Of a stretch of 64,000 nt of DNA, positions 34,207-43,701 are shown piece by piece (within the stretch, counting starts at the first letter, position 1; every line of letters starts with the position of its first letter). The notes under the pieces were generated by a model. The model was not told the origin of the DNA, made no database searches, and saw nothing but the letters and a program-made list of their open reading frames with translations. The position numbers and the translations under genes are program-made. Origin of the DNA: Arcuatula senhousia (Eukaryota > Mollusca > Bivalvia > Mytilida > Mytilidae); NCBI GenBank assembly GCA_963971305.1, contig OZ020303.1, positions 37,002,106-37,066,105 on the forward strand, given 5' to 3'.

Positions 34207-34636
34207 CCGATATACAACATAACCAAATTCATCGTTTTTATACCTGTTTAGGTATTTGTATTTTGAAACCACTGGGTCGATAGCCACTGATCTTGGATCA
34301 GAGGTCCCTTGAGAGTAATCACAAGCCTGGTCGTCAGACTTGTCTAACACGAATTTCCCATTAAATTTCTAATATTTTTTGTTATTGAAATTTCCGGTTA
34401 TTCAATTCAAAATTGTTTAAAACATCCAGATTCGTTTCTTGTACTGCAGGTGGTGGATAGATATCCTTGGTGCTGGATTGGCTTCCGTGTTCAAACCTTT
34501 TGGGTTTGAGTACTTTTCAATTTTATTTGTTTTGATTAAAATGCTGCCGATGAAAAGTTCCTCTTTGAAATATCGATATACAGCATAACGAAATTCAATG
34601 TTTTATTGTCGTTTTTGTTATTTGTATCTTTTCTTA
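34207..34636 (+). repeat. Hammerhead repeat family 2, inserted in Naiad
   Basis: The insert begins inside the 3' half of a family 2 hammerhead (CCGATATACAACAT). It runs one full unit to a second hammerhead (34541-34586) and ends about 50 nt later at GTTATTTGTATCTT, equivalent to the 3' end used by family 1. TATA at both sides is a likely target duplication. Confidence 0.72.
34541..34586 (+). ncRNA. Hammerhead ribozyme, family 2, one core change
   Basis: Helix I AUGCUG/CAGCAU and helix II AAAG/CUUU are both fully paired although their bases differ from the copy at 25229, a compensatory pattern. GAAA and helix III UAU-CG-AUA are intact. The core reads CCGAUGA instead of CUGAUGA (U to C at the second base), which should abolish or strongly reduce cleavage. 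Confidence 0.65.
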
Positions 34637-34735
34637 TATAAGATGGAGAAAGTCACCAAATCGAGAATTGTTCAGTGAAAGGACATCGTCAATATAACGG
34701 AAAGTGAGATTCAAAGAGAGAGCTAGTCTAGATCA

Positions 34736-34969
34736 TGTATTTTCAATGTAGAAAAAGCCAACAACCAGTGAAATAGTCGAGATAATTTCCTACACAAAAG
34801 ATTATTTTTTTATTATTGGCCCGTAGAATCCAAACGATGTCCATTGTTGTTGGCATATCGAATCTAAGATAAAACAATATACATGTAGTAATGATATTAA
34901 TAAATAATAGCTCTGTCTTTCAATCTCACTTTCCTTTATATTGATGATGTCCTTTCACTGAAAAATTAG
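34736..34969. repeat. Dispersed repeat (partner at 41830-42010) and inverted Naiad scrap
   Basis: 34750-34905 matches 41833-42010 in the same orientation (GCCAACAACCAGTGAAATAG, then GTAGAATCCAAACGATGTCC). At 34915-34966 the plus strand carries a Naiad scrap (LSFNLTFLYIDDVLSLKN), opposite to its neighbours on both sides. Confidence 0.5.
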
Positions 34970-35779
34970 TAAAACCAACAAAACGGGACAAAACAAAACA
35001 GACATGTAAAACACTGAAACACAAAAAGTACCGAAAATTAGTTAACAAAGCGAACTCTAGTCTTAACGAAAGTGAAATCAGGTGTTCCGAAAGATTATGC
35101 AGTTCCTGCTTGCTATAGCCCAGCCGTCGGGTTGACTCATCTGAGAGGTCGAACTCCCATTTATGTCAATAAGCACATGATGTCTTCCCTAAATTTCTTG
35201 AGTGAAGACAGCAACCAAGGAGCAACATCAAACTGTGCCACCAAATTTTGTGTCAGACGTGATACTCTGCCAAGGAAATCGATGTAAGTCCTGCCAGCTC
35301 TGGAATAATGAATCAATTGAGATACGTAAACTCCACAAGCTGGAGCAGACGGAATGGTGCTACACATGAAGGGAAAGTTAGCGATTGGAAGTTGAAGACA
35401 TCACGTTTGTCATAGAGCTTTGTTAATTTTTTTCCTTAAAATGATGTAGATCTAAATATGACGCAGACTTCCTAGAATCCGTAGTGTCATGTATTTAAAG
35501 TTCCTAGCAATATATAAGATGTGAAGAGACATCATCAATATAACGGAAAGTAAGATTAAAAGAGGGAGCTAGTCTACGATTGTTTTGTCTAGAAGTGATT
35601 GTAAGAAGTCTGCTTCATATGAATGAGGAAACCAAATCAGCAAGCAAAGGTGCACAATAAGTGCCCATCGGAGTCTCTATTGTTTGCAGAAAAACACGTC
35701 TACCAAACTGAACACATACGTTGTAAATGAGAAAGTTGAGCATGTCGATTATTTTGTTTTCTGTCAAATTGTTCTTTTT

Positions 35780-35937
35780 GGTATGTTTGGTTTTACTGTT
35801 ATATGCTCTTCATAATCATATAGTGTTTGGCATTCTCAATATTTTTAGGAGAGCGCCTCTGATGAGTCTTGAATAGACGAAACGAGCGTCAGGCGTAGCA
35901 AAATTTATTGTCTGGAACTTTGTTGTCATTTGTATTT
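35780..35937 (+). repeat. Hammerhead repeat family 1, short insert in Naiad
   Basis: About 158 bp of family 1, from GGTATGTTTGGTTTTACTG to the shared 3' end TTGTCATTTGTATTT, includes one full hammerhead. The same Naiad site at 47.79 kb has no insert. Confidence 0.8.
35853..35896 (+). ncRNA. Hammerhead ribozyme, type I, family 1
   Basis: The core CUGAUGA/GAAA, helix I GCGCCU/AGGCGU, and helix II GUCU/AGAC are intact. Helix III reads CGAGCG (2 bp, loop AG). Predicted cleavage is after C 35890. Confidence 0.83.
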
Positions 35938-36209
35938 CTTAGAATCCTTGATGACAAAGTAAGTCTTAGTATAATCGACTACCAGATATTTGTACCTGAA
36001 TTTTCCATTCTTTTTGGAGAGGCAGTTGCTATTTGTCAGGCTAGCCGGCAAAAATGTAAAAATGCTATATGTCCAACTATAAACTAAAACCATAGAAGTA
36101 TTGTTTTCATCTTAGTAATAATTTGGTTTCCCAGTTTGATATTTTTGGTTTAATGTTCTATGCTCTTCATAATCATATAGTGTTTGGCATTTTCAATATT
36201 TTTGGTAGA

Positions 36210-36253
36210 GCGCCTCTGATGAGTCTTAAATAGACGAAACGCGCATCAGGCGC
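36210..36253 (+). ncRNA. Hammerhead ribozyme, family 1, helix III mismatch
   Basis: The core bases are intact. Helix I is perfect (GCGCCU/AGGCGC), and the helix II loop is UAAAU. The helix III base pair next to the core is C.A (CGCGCA), which may weaken activity. Confidence 0.75.
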
Positions 36254-36566
36254 TGCAAAATTTATTGTCTGGAACTTTGTTGTCATTTGTATTTCGAACA
36301 CACGTGAAGGTTAGCACTGCTGGTGGAGTTTTAATTCCCCGAGGTTAGCCCGCTCCGGCACTAACACTTTTGTGTTGGAGAACACATCAAAGCTTTTAAT
36401 TACCCGTTTAAATTTCAAAATTGTCTAAACCGTACGACTCTTCCTACCCCAGACATTGGTTGATCATCTTAGTAATAATTTGGTTTCCCAGTTTGATATT
36501 TTTGGTTTAATGTTCCATGCTCTTCATAATCATATAGTGTTTGGCATTTTCAATATTTTTGGTAGA

Positions 36567-36610
36567 GCGCCTCTGATGAGTCTTGAATAGACAAAACGCG
36601 CGTCAGGCGT
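36567..36610 (+). ncRNA. Hammerhead ribozyme, family 1, core mutated
   Basis: Helices are as in 32604, but GAAA reads AAAA, so the invariant G after helix II is lost. Likely inactive. Confidence 0.7.
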
Positions 36611-36650
36611 AGCAAAATCTATTGTCTGGAACTTTGTTGTCATTTGTATT

Positions 36651-37079
36651 TCTAATTACCAATGTGTTTACACAACTGATTAACGATTATCTTCTACAAT
36701 ATGTCTTTCCATGTATGTAGAAATGTAAAATATAATTGTTTTAATATCAAAGAAAACATATAGTTATTTATTATATATTTAGCTTTGATACCTTACAATT
36801 TGTCCGTGTGAAACAGCCATATCTTGACAAATAAGGGACGTTTTTTGTCAAATCAAGCCCTCGCATACACAAAAGTGGGCAAATATGGCCATATCAAGAC
36901 GTCGCGTGCACAAAAGTGGGCTAATATGCCATATCAAGATCTAGAACCTCATTTTGACGTCACAGTATATTTATATCGTCTGCTATTTATTTTTTTTTTG
37001 TTTTATGAAAATGTATGATAAAAAGTTTATGACACAGGGTTTTCCATATCATGTCCCATATCATTCCGAGATTCCAATA
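36651..37079. other. Non-coding flank, paralogous to 47.95-48.1 kb
   Basis: The first 110 bases align with 47941-48110 (TTTTAATATCAAAGAA shared). The rest is AT-rich with a local near-duplication (GTGGGCAAATATGGCCATAT and GTGGGCTAATATGCCATAT, 36875-36930). No gene. Confidence 0.4.
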
Positions 37080-38165
37080 TTAGGTCGTTTGATATTTACG
37101 TTAGTTTAATAAACCACGTCTTGTTATTTTATGGATCGTTTCCGTATTCCTGTTTTTATGTAACTCTTCCGGATAGTTCCACATGTTTAAGTTGTATTCA
37201 CCCTCTCTTTCGTTTTGGATTCCAACTCGTCAATACATGCCTCAGGATTTTTTCTCGCTCTAATAAAGGGGTGGAATCTTCCAAACGTACAGTGTAAGAC
37301 ATTTTGTTTTATTCTCCTTATCTTATCTGTGACGTTCGATAAACTTTTTATATTAATTGCAATCTGTGAAAGCTGTTTAATCAAAATTTTCTTTCGTTTT
37401 GATTTGTACACTTTCTTGAGAACATTGATCCCGACCTTGTATTTTCTTTTACAGAACTTAGCCGAAATTGAACTTAAATGTTTAATTTGAACTGTAATAA
37501 TATCTTTATAATTGTGTATAAATTCTAGAGACTGTTTGTTTCGATTTAACTGTACATTTTCATGCTTCTAAAATTTGATTGACTTTGAATTTGTATATTC
37601 TGACCCATACGTGTGTTTATGCTCGTTTCATTGATATTTCAGCTATTTACCTCTAACACCTGAAGTCATGGAAGTGTACAGTGTGGAAAAATCGAAAGTT
37701 TTATTTAGAAAAAAAAATCTACTACTAAAGAAAAATGTTTGATAGCAAAAAAGCTGCGTACGTGAAAAGTTTCTTTTTTTTAACCAAAATTATTGACTTT
37801 AAAAAAAAGTTTGTCATTATTTGTGATATTTCATGGCGATAGTTAAAAAATCTGTCAAAGTCAAATTTGGCCGGATTTTGTTTAACAGAAAGTAGGTGAA
37901 CGTCAGACCTGAAATCGTGATATTATATCCCTCGGTATGAACACCCCCCCCATGAATCTCTATACCAAATATCAAGTGGTTATGCTAAGTACATGTAGTT
38001 GTTGAGAGAACTGTTACAAAAAATTCTTCCTCGCCCGCACGCAAATCCGACAGTCACCATTTTATTATCCGGATTTTTCAATCTGAAATTCAAAAATCAC
38101 CTCTAGTGTCTGTTTTACACTTTTGACTCTTGCCACTTGTCATTGGTCTGTTCTATATAAAAGGT
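37080..38165 (-). repeat. Dispersed repeat T with a conserved ORF remnant
   Basis: About 1.1 kb, shared with 48480-49010 (part), 51540-53010 and 53011-54300. On the minus strand it holds an open stretch of 74 codons at 37187-37411 with FIRARKNPEACIDELESKTK. The matching segments at 51.8 and 53.3 kb keep (R)RKNPETCIDELESKTKERV-like reading despite frameshifts, so an ancestral protein is likely; its function is not recognised. A Naiad-like TCGATTTTTCCACACTGTAC piece (37677-37697) lies downstream. Confidence 0.55.
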
Positions 38166-38175
38166 AAATAAACAT

Positions 38176-38598
38176 GAATGTCTAGTATATAATCAAACAA
38201 TGTTACTGTTACTGAGATAGCTATAAATAGACCATGCATAAACATCACAATGCTATGGAATTTATCATAATTCTGATGAATCCGTGTATGCATTCAAATG
38301 ATTAGCTCTGTAATTAAACACCATGTGACGCTTCATTCATTGTGTTAGCAGAATAAGTTGTAATTGTACTTCACAGGGAAAAGTAACACTACCCAACTGA
38401 AAGCTCTTCTTTTGAGTTGCCTAGGATGTAGTAGTGGTTACAACCTATGTTCTGTTAGCTAGGCTCATACGCCGTAGATCTCCCAAATGTTGTGAGTTCG
38501 ATCCTCACTGAGGGCACTCAAACAATCAAAATATGTTTGTCAGATGATTTTCAGGGTTGAAATTACAGTAACATTGTGTGATTATATACTAGACATTC
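38176..38598. mobile_element. TIR element with a tRNA-like segment
   Basis: 34-bp terminal inverted repeats (left starting GAATGTCTAGTATATAATCA at 38176, right ending in its reverse complement at 38598) have one mismatch. Inside, 38418-38520 contains an A-box-like ATGTAGTAGTGGTTACAACC and a T-arm hairpin with GTGAGTTCGATCCTCAC (38492-38508), like the RNA polymerase III head of a tRNA-derived SINE. A 45-bp internal block at 38212-38256 recurs outside the right end (38682-38728). No ORF. Confidence 0.6.
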
Positions 38599-39138
38599 AT
38601 ATATATTATCAAAATCCAATAATCTTGCATTCTGCAGTTTCTATGGAATCCAATTGGGCATGAACGTAAACACGTTAGAGATAGCTATAAATAGACCATG
38701 CATAAATATCACAAGGCTATGGCTTGAAGACTCATGTCACACAGCGAGTTTTAAGGTAAGCAGTCACTACATGTAAGAGGGATGTTTTGGCATGATAAAG
38801 CAATTTTGGGCTTGGTGCCGAAAATTCGCGCTACTTTTTTTATAACCCAAAAGAAAGAAAGGTTATTCCAACTACGAAACCTTTCCTGAATCTGCTTCTG
38901 CAGCATCTGATTAAAACCGTCAGATTAAAATTGAGTCAGGTGATTGGAAATACACATTAATTATACAAATCCGAACAAGACTCATACGTGGTTTGCCAAA
39001 TATAACATTGAATCATGGTGGGTAAATATATCTAAATTACAAATAGAAAAAATATTAAAATATTGAGCTTACCAAAATTATGGAATACACTGTTGAAATT
39101 TGGGATGGTGACCTATTTGGTTGATTATTAGTATACTG
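38599..39138. other. Non-coding spacer
   Basis: It contains the external copy of the ATAGCTATAAATAGACCATG block (38685). Otherwise AT-rich with nothing recognised. Confidence 0.4.
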
Positions 39139-39612
39139 AATTTCAAGTTTCAAATCTCGAATCTCGAATTTCGAATCTCGAAATTCGAATGTCGAATCTG
39201 GAATTTCGAATCTCGTATTTCGAATTTCGAATCTCGAATCTCGTATCTCGAATTTCGAATCTCGAATCTCGAATTTTGAATCTCGAATTTCCAATTTCGA
39301 ATCTCGAATTTCCAATTTCGAATTTCGAATCTCGAATTTCGATAATTGCATTTTTAAAAGAACTATTTTGATTGTTACAGGATTATAAAACAAGCAATCT
39401 AATTGGTTATAAATATATTGAATTTCGAAGTTCGAATTTCGAATTTCGAATCTATTACGTAATATACATAATTACGTATGTTGAAAGTGGCGAGTTACCA
39501 GCTGACCAGAAAAAGCGCCGTGACATTTTAATTATACTAGGAAAAACCCGCGAATTTCGAATCTCGAATTTCGAATTCCGAATCTCGTATTTCGAATTTC
39601 GAATTTCGAATG
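39139..39612. repeat. 7-bp satellite (AATTTCG/AATCTCG) in three blocks
   Basis: Tandem heptamers AATTTCG and AATCTCG, with TATCTCG and CCAATTTCG variants, fill about 39150-39342 and recur at 39421-39452 and 39551-39611, separated by unique sequence. Because the period is 21 nt per 7 codons, both strands read open (minus EIRDSKF repeats). Not a gene. Confidence 0.88.
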
Positions 39613-39639
39613 AGCCTTCTGGACTTTCGTAGAAAAGGC

Positions 39640-39935
39640 TATGCTATCTTCAACTCAAAATATCTGTCAAACTCAAAAATGGCAGGATTTCGATAAACAG
39701 GAAGTAGATGAGCCACAGACACGAAATCTAATCCCACATTATGGGACCCCATCCTGGTGTTGTTTACCAATTGTCAAGTGGATGTGATACATTGTAAGTA
39801 GTTGCTGAGAAAACTGTTACGAAAATTTCCTCAACAACCACACGCCCGCCCACCACCCGACATTCGCCGTTTTATAAACCGGATTTTTTTTCAATCCATG
39901 AAATCCGGCCAAATATGCGTAAATATAATATAAAA
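39640..39935. repeat. Fragment of repeat T
   Basis: It shares the block CAAGTGG-(N)-TAAGTAGTTGCTGAGAA-AACTGTTAC and a terminal CCGACATTCRCCRTTTTATAA-like segment with 37.9-38.1, 48.8 and 52.5 kb. Confidence 0.55.
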
Positions 39936-42900
39936 AGGTGTGTCCATATCTAGGTCCAAAAAAATTGTCCTGATACTATGTCGGATTTACTGATTATATA
40001 CATCTGAGATAATTAAAGTTTTAATTTTCTCAGTATACATGTACTAACATTTTCTTTCAAAAAGTTCAATTTGCCCTGATGACTCTTTAGATCTCCTTAG
40101 TGACAACAAAAAAGAGAAAAGATGAAAACACATGCAGACCATGCTTTAAAATAAATTAAACATTTCCATCAATCTTCATATTTTAATACACGATCTTAGA
40201 TTTTTTAAAGTCGATTGATGATTTTTGTCGTACAAAATATTCACAGATGTTTTTTATTGTCTTTTCTTCGTCATAACGCTACATTTAGAAACGGCCAACA
40301 ACCTAGATCAAATAATTGTCAATAATGTAAAAATTTGTTTGATAGACCTAGTTTAACGAAAGTAAAAACAAAACGTACAAAATTCAAGTATAATGAATTC
40401 ACCTAAAAGTTTATAAAAATAAACCTTATGCATACATGTATATTTAAAGTCGATGACTGTTTTATACCCTTTGAAGGTAATAGAACTATAAAACCAAGCA
40501 GTGCTAAAACAGAAACCTAAGCATGGGGTAGACGTACAAACTTTTATGTTTGACAATAAAAAAACTAACGTGTAAAACTATATAGCTTTGATGCATCTGT
40601 CGACGTATACAGTTACGACCAGACATAACCTGTATGCCAAGTTAACTAGAAAACTAAACTTTTTGACTACATATAGTTAACTGAGATTTGCTTATTACAT
40701 TACATTAGGCAGACTGCTGGCCGAGGTCTCAAGCTTAGTTAACTGTGATAGCAAACTTGGTCCGCGTTCTGGTGTTCTTGGCTGCTCTGATAGTTTATTT
40801 TAGCTTAAAACCAACCTAAAGTTAACCTTACTGTATGAGCTACCTACAGTTAACCAAGCAGAAGCCAAGAGCGGCCTAAAGTAAACTTATCTCGGATTGT
40901 ATTTATCATTTGACTTGAATTATAATTAACTATGTATTTATTTATTTATATATATCTTCTTTATTTTTATATATTATTGGAACTATTATTTATTCATTGA
41001 TTTTTAAAGTATAATTATTAGTTGGAATCAAATGTTTTCTTTTTAATGTTTATTACATTAGTAATTTACTTAAAAGATTATTAATCTTATTAATTATACA
41101 TTAACTAGAAATATATCTTTTTATTTTTTTCTAAGATTAGTTTTAGAAACATTTATTTCATTAGCATTACCCGGTAGGGTGCTTGCAAACTACATTTTAT
41201 TATTCAATTTGAATAAAAACATTACAATATTTTAATACTAATAGCACTAAGAACATTTTAAAGCATATCGTTTTGTTGAAAATAATTATTTATTTCAAAA
41301 TGTAAATTCATTTGCATAGTTTATTTTTAAAACTTTATTTTTTGTTTAAATAATATTAATCTATTTAAAGAAAAACAATTAATATTTGAAAACCGGATTT
41401 TGTTTTTTCATTTTAGTTTCTCATTTATTTTGGAAAAAAATATTTTCATTTTTCTACGTCTGAGATGCGTTTCCTCTGTTAAACGCATGTCAATGGTGCT
41501 TTGGAAAAATTGTTGCAAACGTCAAACACCATATGAATATAAAATGCATAAAACAAACAACAAAAAGCACAGACCACCACATTCTGTTGTAAATTGAATT
41601 ACAAAAAAAACACGCAAATAAGTTGCTACTACTGATACGCAAAAAGAAATTTTATACATGATATAGACCATGGTTAATTACATTATGTATGTTATGTTTT
41701 GGTGATTTGTGGTTCCGTTTGTTTGGGGTTTTTATAAGGGGGGTATTATTTTCTTTTGTTTGTATGTATAAAACGATCGGTTTTGTATTAATATTAAGAT
41801 TATAATTTTATATTGTTCCATTAACCTTTACAGTAAAAAGAGCCAACGACCAGTGCAATAGTCAAGAGAGTTTCCTACACCAAGGGCATTTTTTTAATAA
41901 TTGGTCCGTAGAATCCAATTCAAACGATGTCCATCCTAATTTGCATATCAAATCTTTAAAAAAAACAATACATATATATATGTAGTAATGCTAATAATAA
42001 ACCATAACATATTAACCCTCACAATTCATATTAGTAAAAAAATGGACCCTAATTTTTCACAAGAAGTACTTTTAGTAAACAAAATATAAATATTAATGAC
42101 TAGAAAGTTGAAAATTACAAGAAGCAAAGGTTTACAAAAGAACAAATGAATGCTATAGGTCTAATTTAAAAGAACAACAACATTACAGCTACATCACAAT
42201 CACAAACGTGAACTTAAGTTTGAACAAAAGTAAACTCAAGGGCTCCTTAGAGGAAAGCGGTTCCTTATTTCTAAATTACACTCGTCATTCCTCTGTGGAT
42301 CAAACATGCAAAGGATGACAATACTAACTCTCTTCGTCAAGTCAACATCTGTGGTAATCTTAGAGATAGTAATCCCCTACAAGCTATTTTCACCTGTTTT
42401 TACCCCAAGTTTCTAAGCGGAAAAAATTATGGTCAAGAAGAAACCCTCACATTTTCTATACATGTACACTATTTGACAAGAATTAACTAAGAAAATTCTA
42501 AATAGGAACGAACATAAAAAGTGTCATTTGTAACTCCCTTTTCGGTCCAAATTTACTACAAATCAAGGGAACCATCAAAATAAATCTGATCTTAAATCAA
42601 CATTGTTATATTTTATCATTTAGTTTGCATTTAGAGTGACCTCTAAAATTCAGTCCATCCATCAGTTTATGAGAATTGTGCAATTTCATAGTTGCATGCC
42701 GCTAATGTCTAAACGGAATTCAAATATATAACCATAGCAGGGAAGTTGAACATCTTTAATTGGTCTTTTCACAGTATGTAACACTTTAGAACGATCTAGT
42801 GTCTGGGTTTTAAAAATCAGATAACACCAAACAAATCATTGTAAAGCGCTATTCCATATTGATATGTATAAACTTAAGTCTTAGGTCTAGGGGAAATCAG

Positions 42901-43067
42901 AAAGATATAAGTTAGAATTATATAAATGTTAGGAATGACCCTCTGTTTTTTATTAAAGACTCATTGGATATGTTCTGAACAACGCGGTTAAATGCAAAAC
43001 ATTGTACATTTTTGGTAATATGCAATAAACCAAAATGACAAAAATATTGAATCGTAAGATTTTTAAA
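39936..43067. other. Long AT-rich region without recognised genes
   Basis: 41833-42010 is the partner of the repeat at 34750-34905. 39950-40090 shares scattered blocks (GTCCATATCTAGGTCC, CCCTGATGACTC) with 32335-32460. Short frames (40353-40556 minus, 41400-41597 plus) have no domain or known motif. From 40900 to 41400 the sequence is nearly pure A/T. Confidence 0.4.
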
Positions 43068-43701
43068 GAAGCAAAGGTACCAATGGGGCATTCAAATGTC
43101 AAATGTTAAAAAGGACAGAGACAAAATCAGTAAACACGAACGAAACAAGACAAAAACAGACATGTAAACCCGGAAACACAAAAAATACTGAAAATTAATC
43201 ACCGTCGCGAACTCTAGTCATAACTAGATTGTATTCCGGTGCCCCGGCCGAGTAAGAAGGTTCTGCTTGCTATAGCACACCCGTCGCATTGCCAAAAGTT
43301 AATTCAGTGTGTCAAATCCAGTAAAAGACGACAAAATAAAACACTCTGACAAACCAACGATGCACTCATCAGAGAGATCGAAATTCCAGATTTGTCAATA
43401 ACCACATGATGCCTTAAAATTTCTTGAGTGAAGACAGCAACTGAGGAGCAACTTAGCGCTGTGTAAGCAATTTTTGTTTTAGATGTGACGTTCTGCTAAG
43501 GAAATCGATGTTAGTCCCGCAAAATCTGGAATTATAATGAATCAACTGAGAGACGTTAGCTCCATAAGCTGGATGGGACGGAATATTGCTACGCAAGAAG
43601 GGAAAGTTGACAATTGGAAAGTTGAAAACATCACGTTTGTCATAGAGCATTATTGAATTTTTTTTGAAAGTCTTTTTTAAGATGAAAATCTAAATATGAA
43701 A
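43068..43701 (-). pseudogene. Naiad element copy B, 5'-truncated
   Basis: The minus strand reads SYLDFHLKKDF, then LYDKRDVFNFPIVNFPFLRS, NIPSHPAYGANVSQLIHYNS and IDFLSRTSHLKQKLLTQR, followed by the usual tail ending GGTACCTTTGCTTC at 43068. It abuts the 3' end of copy A directly (43701/43702), giving a head-to-tail tandem like those described for Penelope-like elements. Confidence 0.78.

Larger units (their letters stand above)
34055..34735 (-). pseudogene. Naiad RT fragment split by a family 2 repeat
   Basis: The pieces 34055-34206 and 34637-34735 together follow the Naiad RT order seen at 44.3-44.5 kb (LTFRYIDDVLSLNNSRFGDF block at 34650-34715, then LEIKDITDSRNF near 34170). The intervening 430 bp are a family 2 hammerhead repeat. 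TATA flanks both junctions. Confidence 0.68.
34970..36035 (-). pseudogene. Naiad element, RT palm to 3' tail, with an inserted family 1 repeat
   Basis: In minus order: RT palm remnants (36010-35938 and 35779-35440), a C-terminal part with IPSAPACGVYVSQLIHYSRA (35300-35367), and the 3' tail (35210-34970) with GCTATAGC and CCGTCG. Frameshifts and deletions are present. It is interrupted at 35780-35937 by a family 1 hammerhead repeat that is absent from the paralogous copy at 47449-47862. Confidence 0.75.
36108..36650 (+). repeat. Hammerhead repeat family 1, 1.5-unit tandem with a paralogous empty site
   Basis: It runs from CATCTTAGTAATAATTTGG to the shared 3' end CATTTGTATT. Its two hammerhead sites are 357 bp apart. 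The flanks (ATAGAAGTATTGTTTT and TTCTAATTACCAATGTG) match the uninterrupted sequence at 47925-47975, so the pre-insertion state is visible. Confidence 0.83.

Noticed and set aside
38418..38520. A functional tRNA gene
   Set aside because: Only the T-arm and an A-box-like stretch are convincing. The acceptor and anticodon arms do not form a clean cloverleaf by eye.
39055..39393. A protein with EIRDSKF heptapeptide repeats
   Set aside because: It is the translation of a 7-bp DNA satellite, open on both strands.
43371..43377. CTGATGA on the minus strand near 43.37 kb
   Set aside because: It belongs to the Naiad C-terminal coding/tail sequence and lacks helix II and GAAA.
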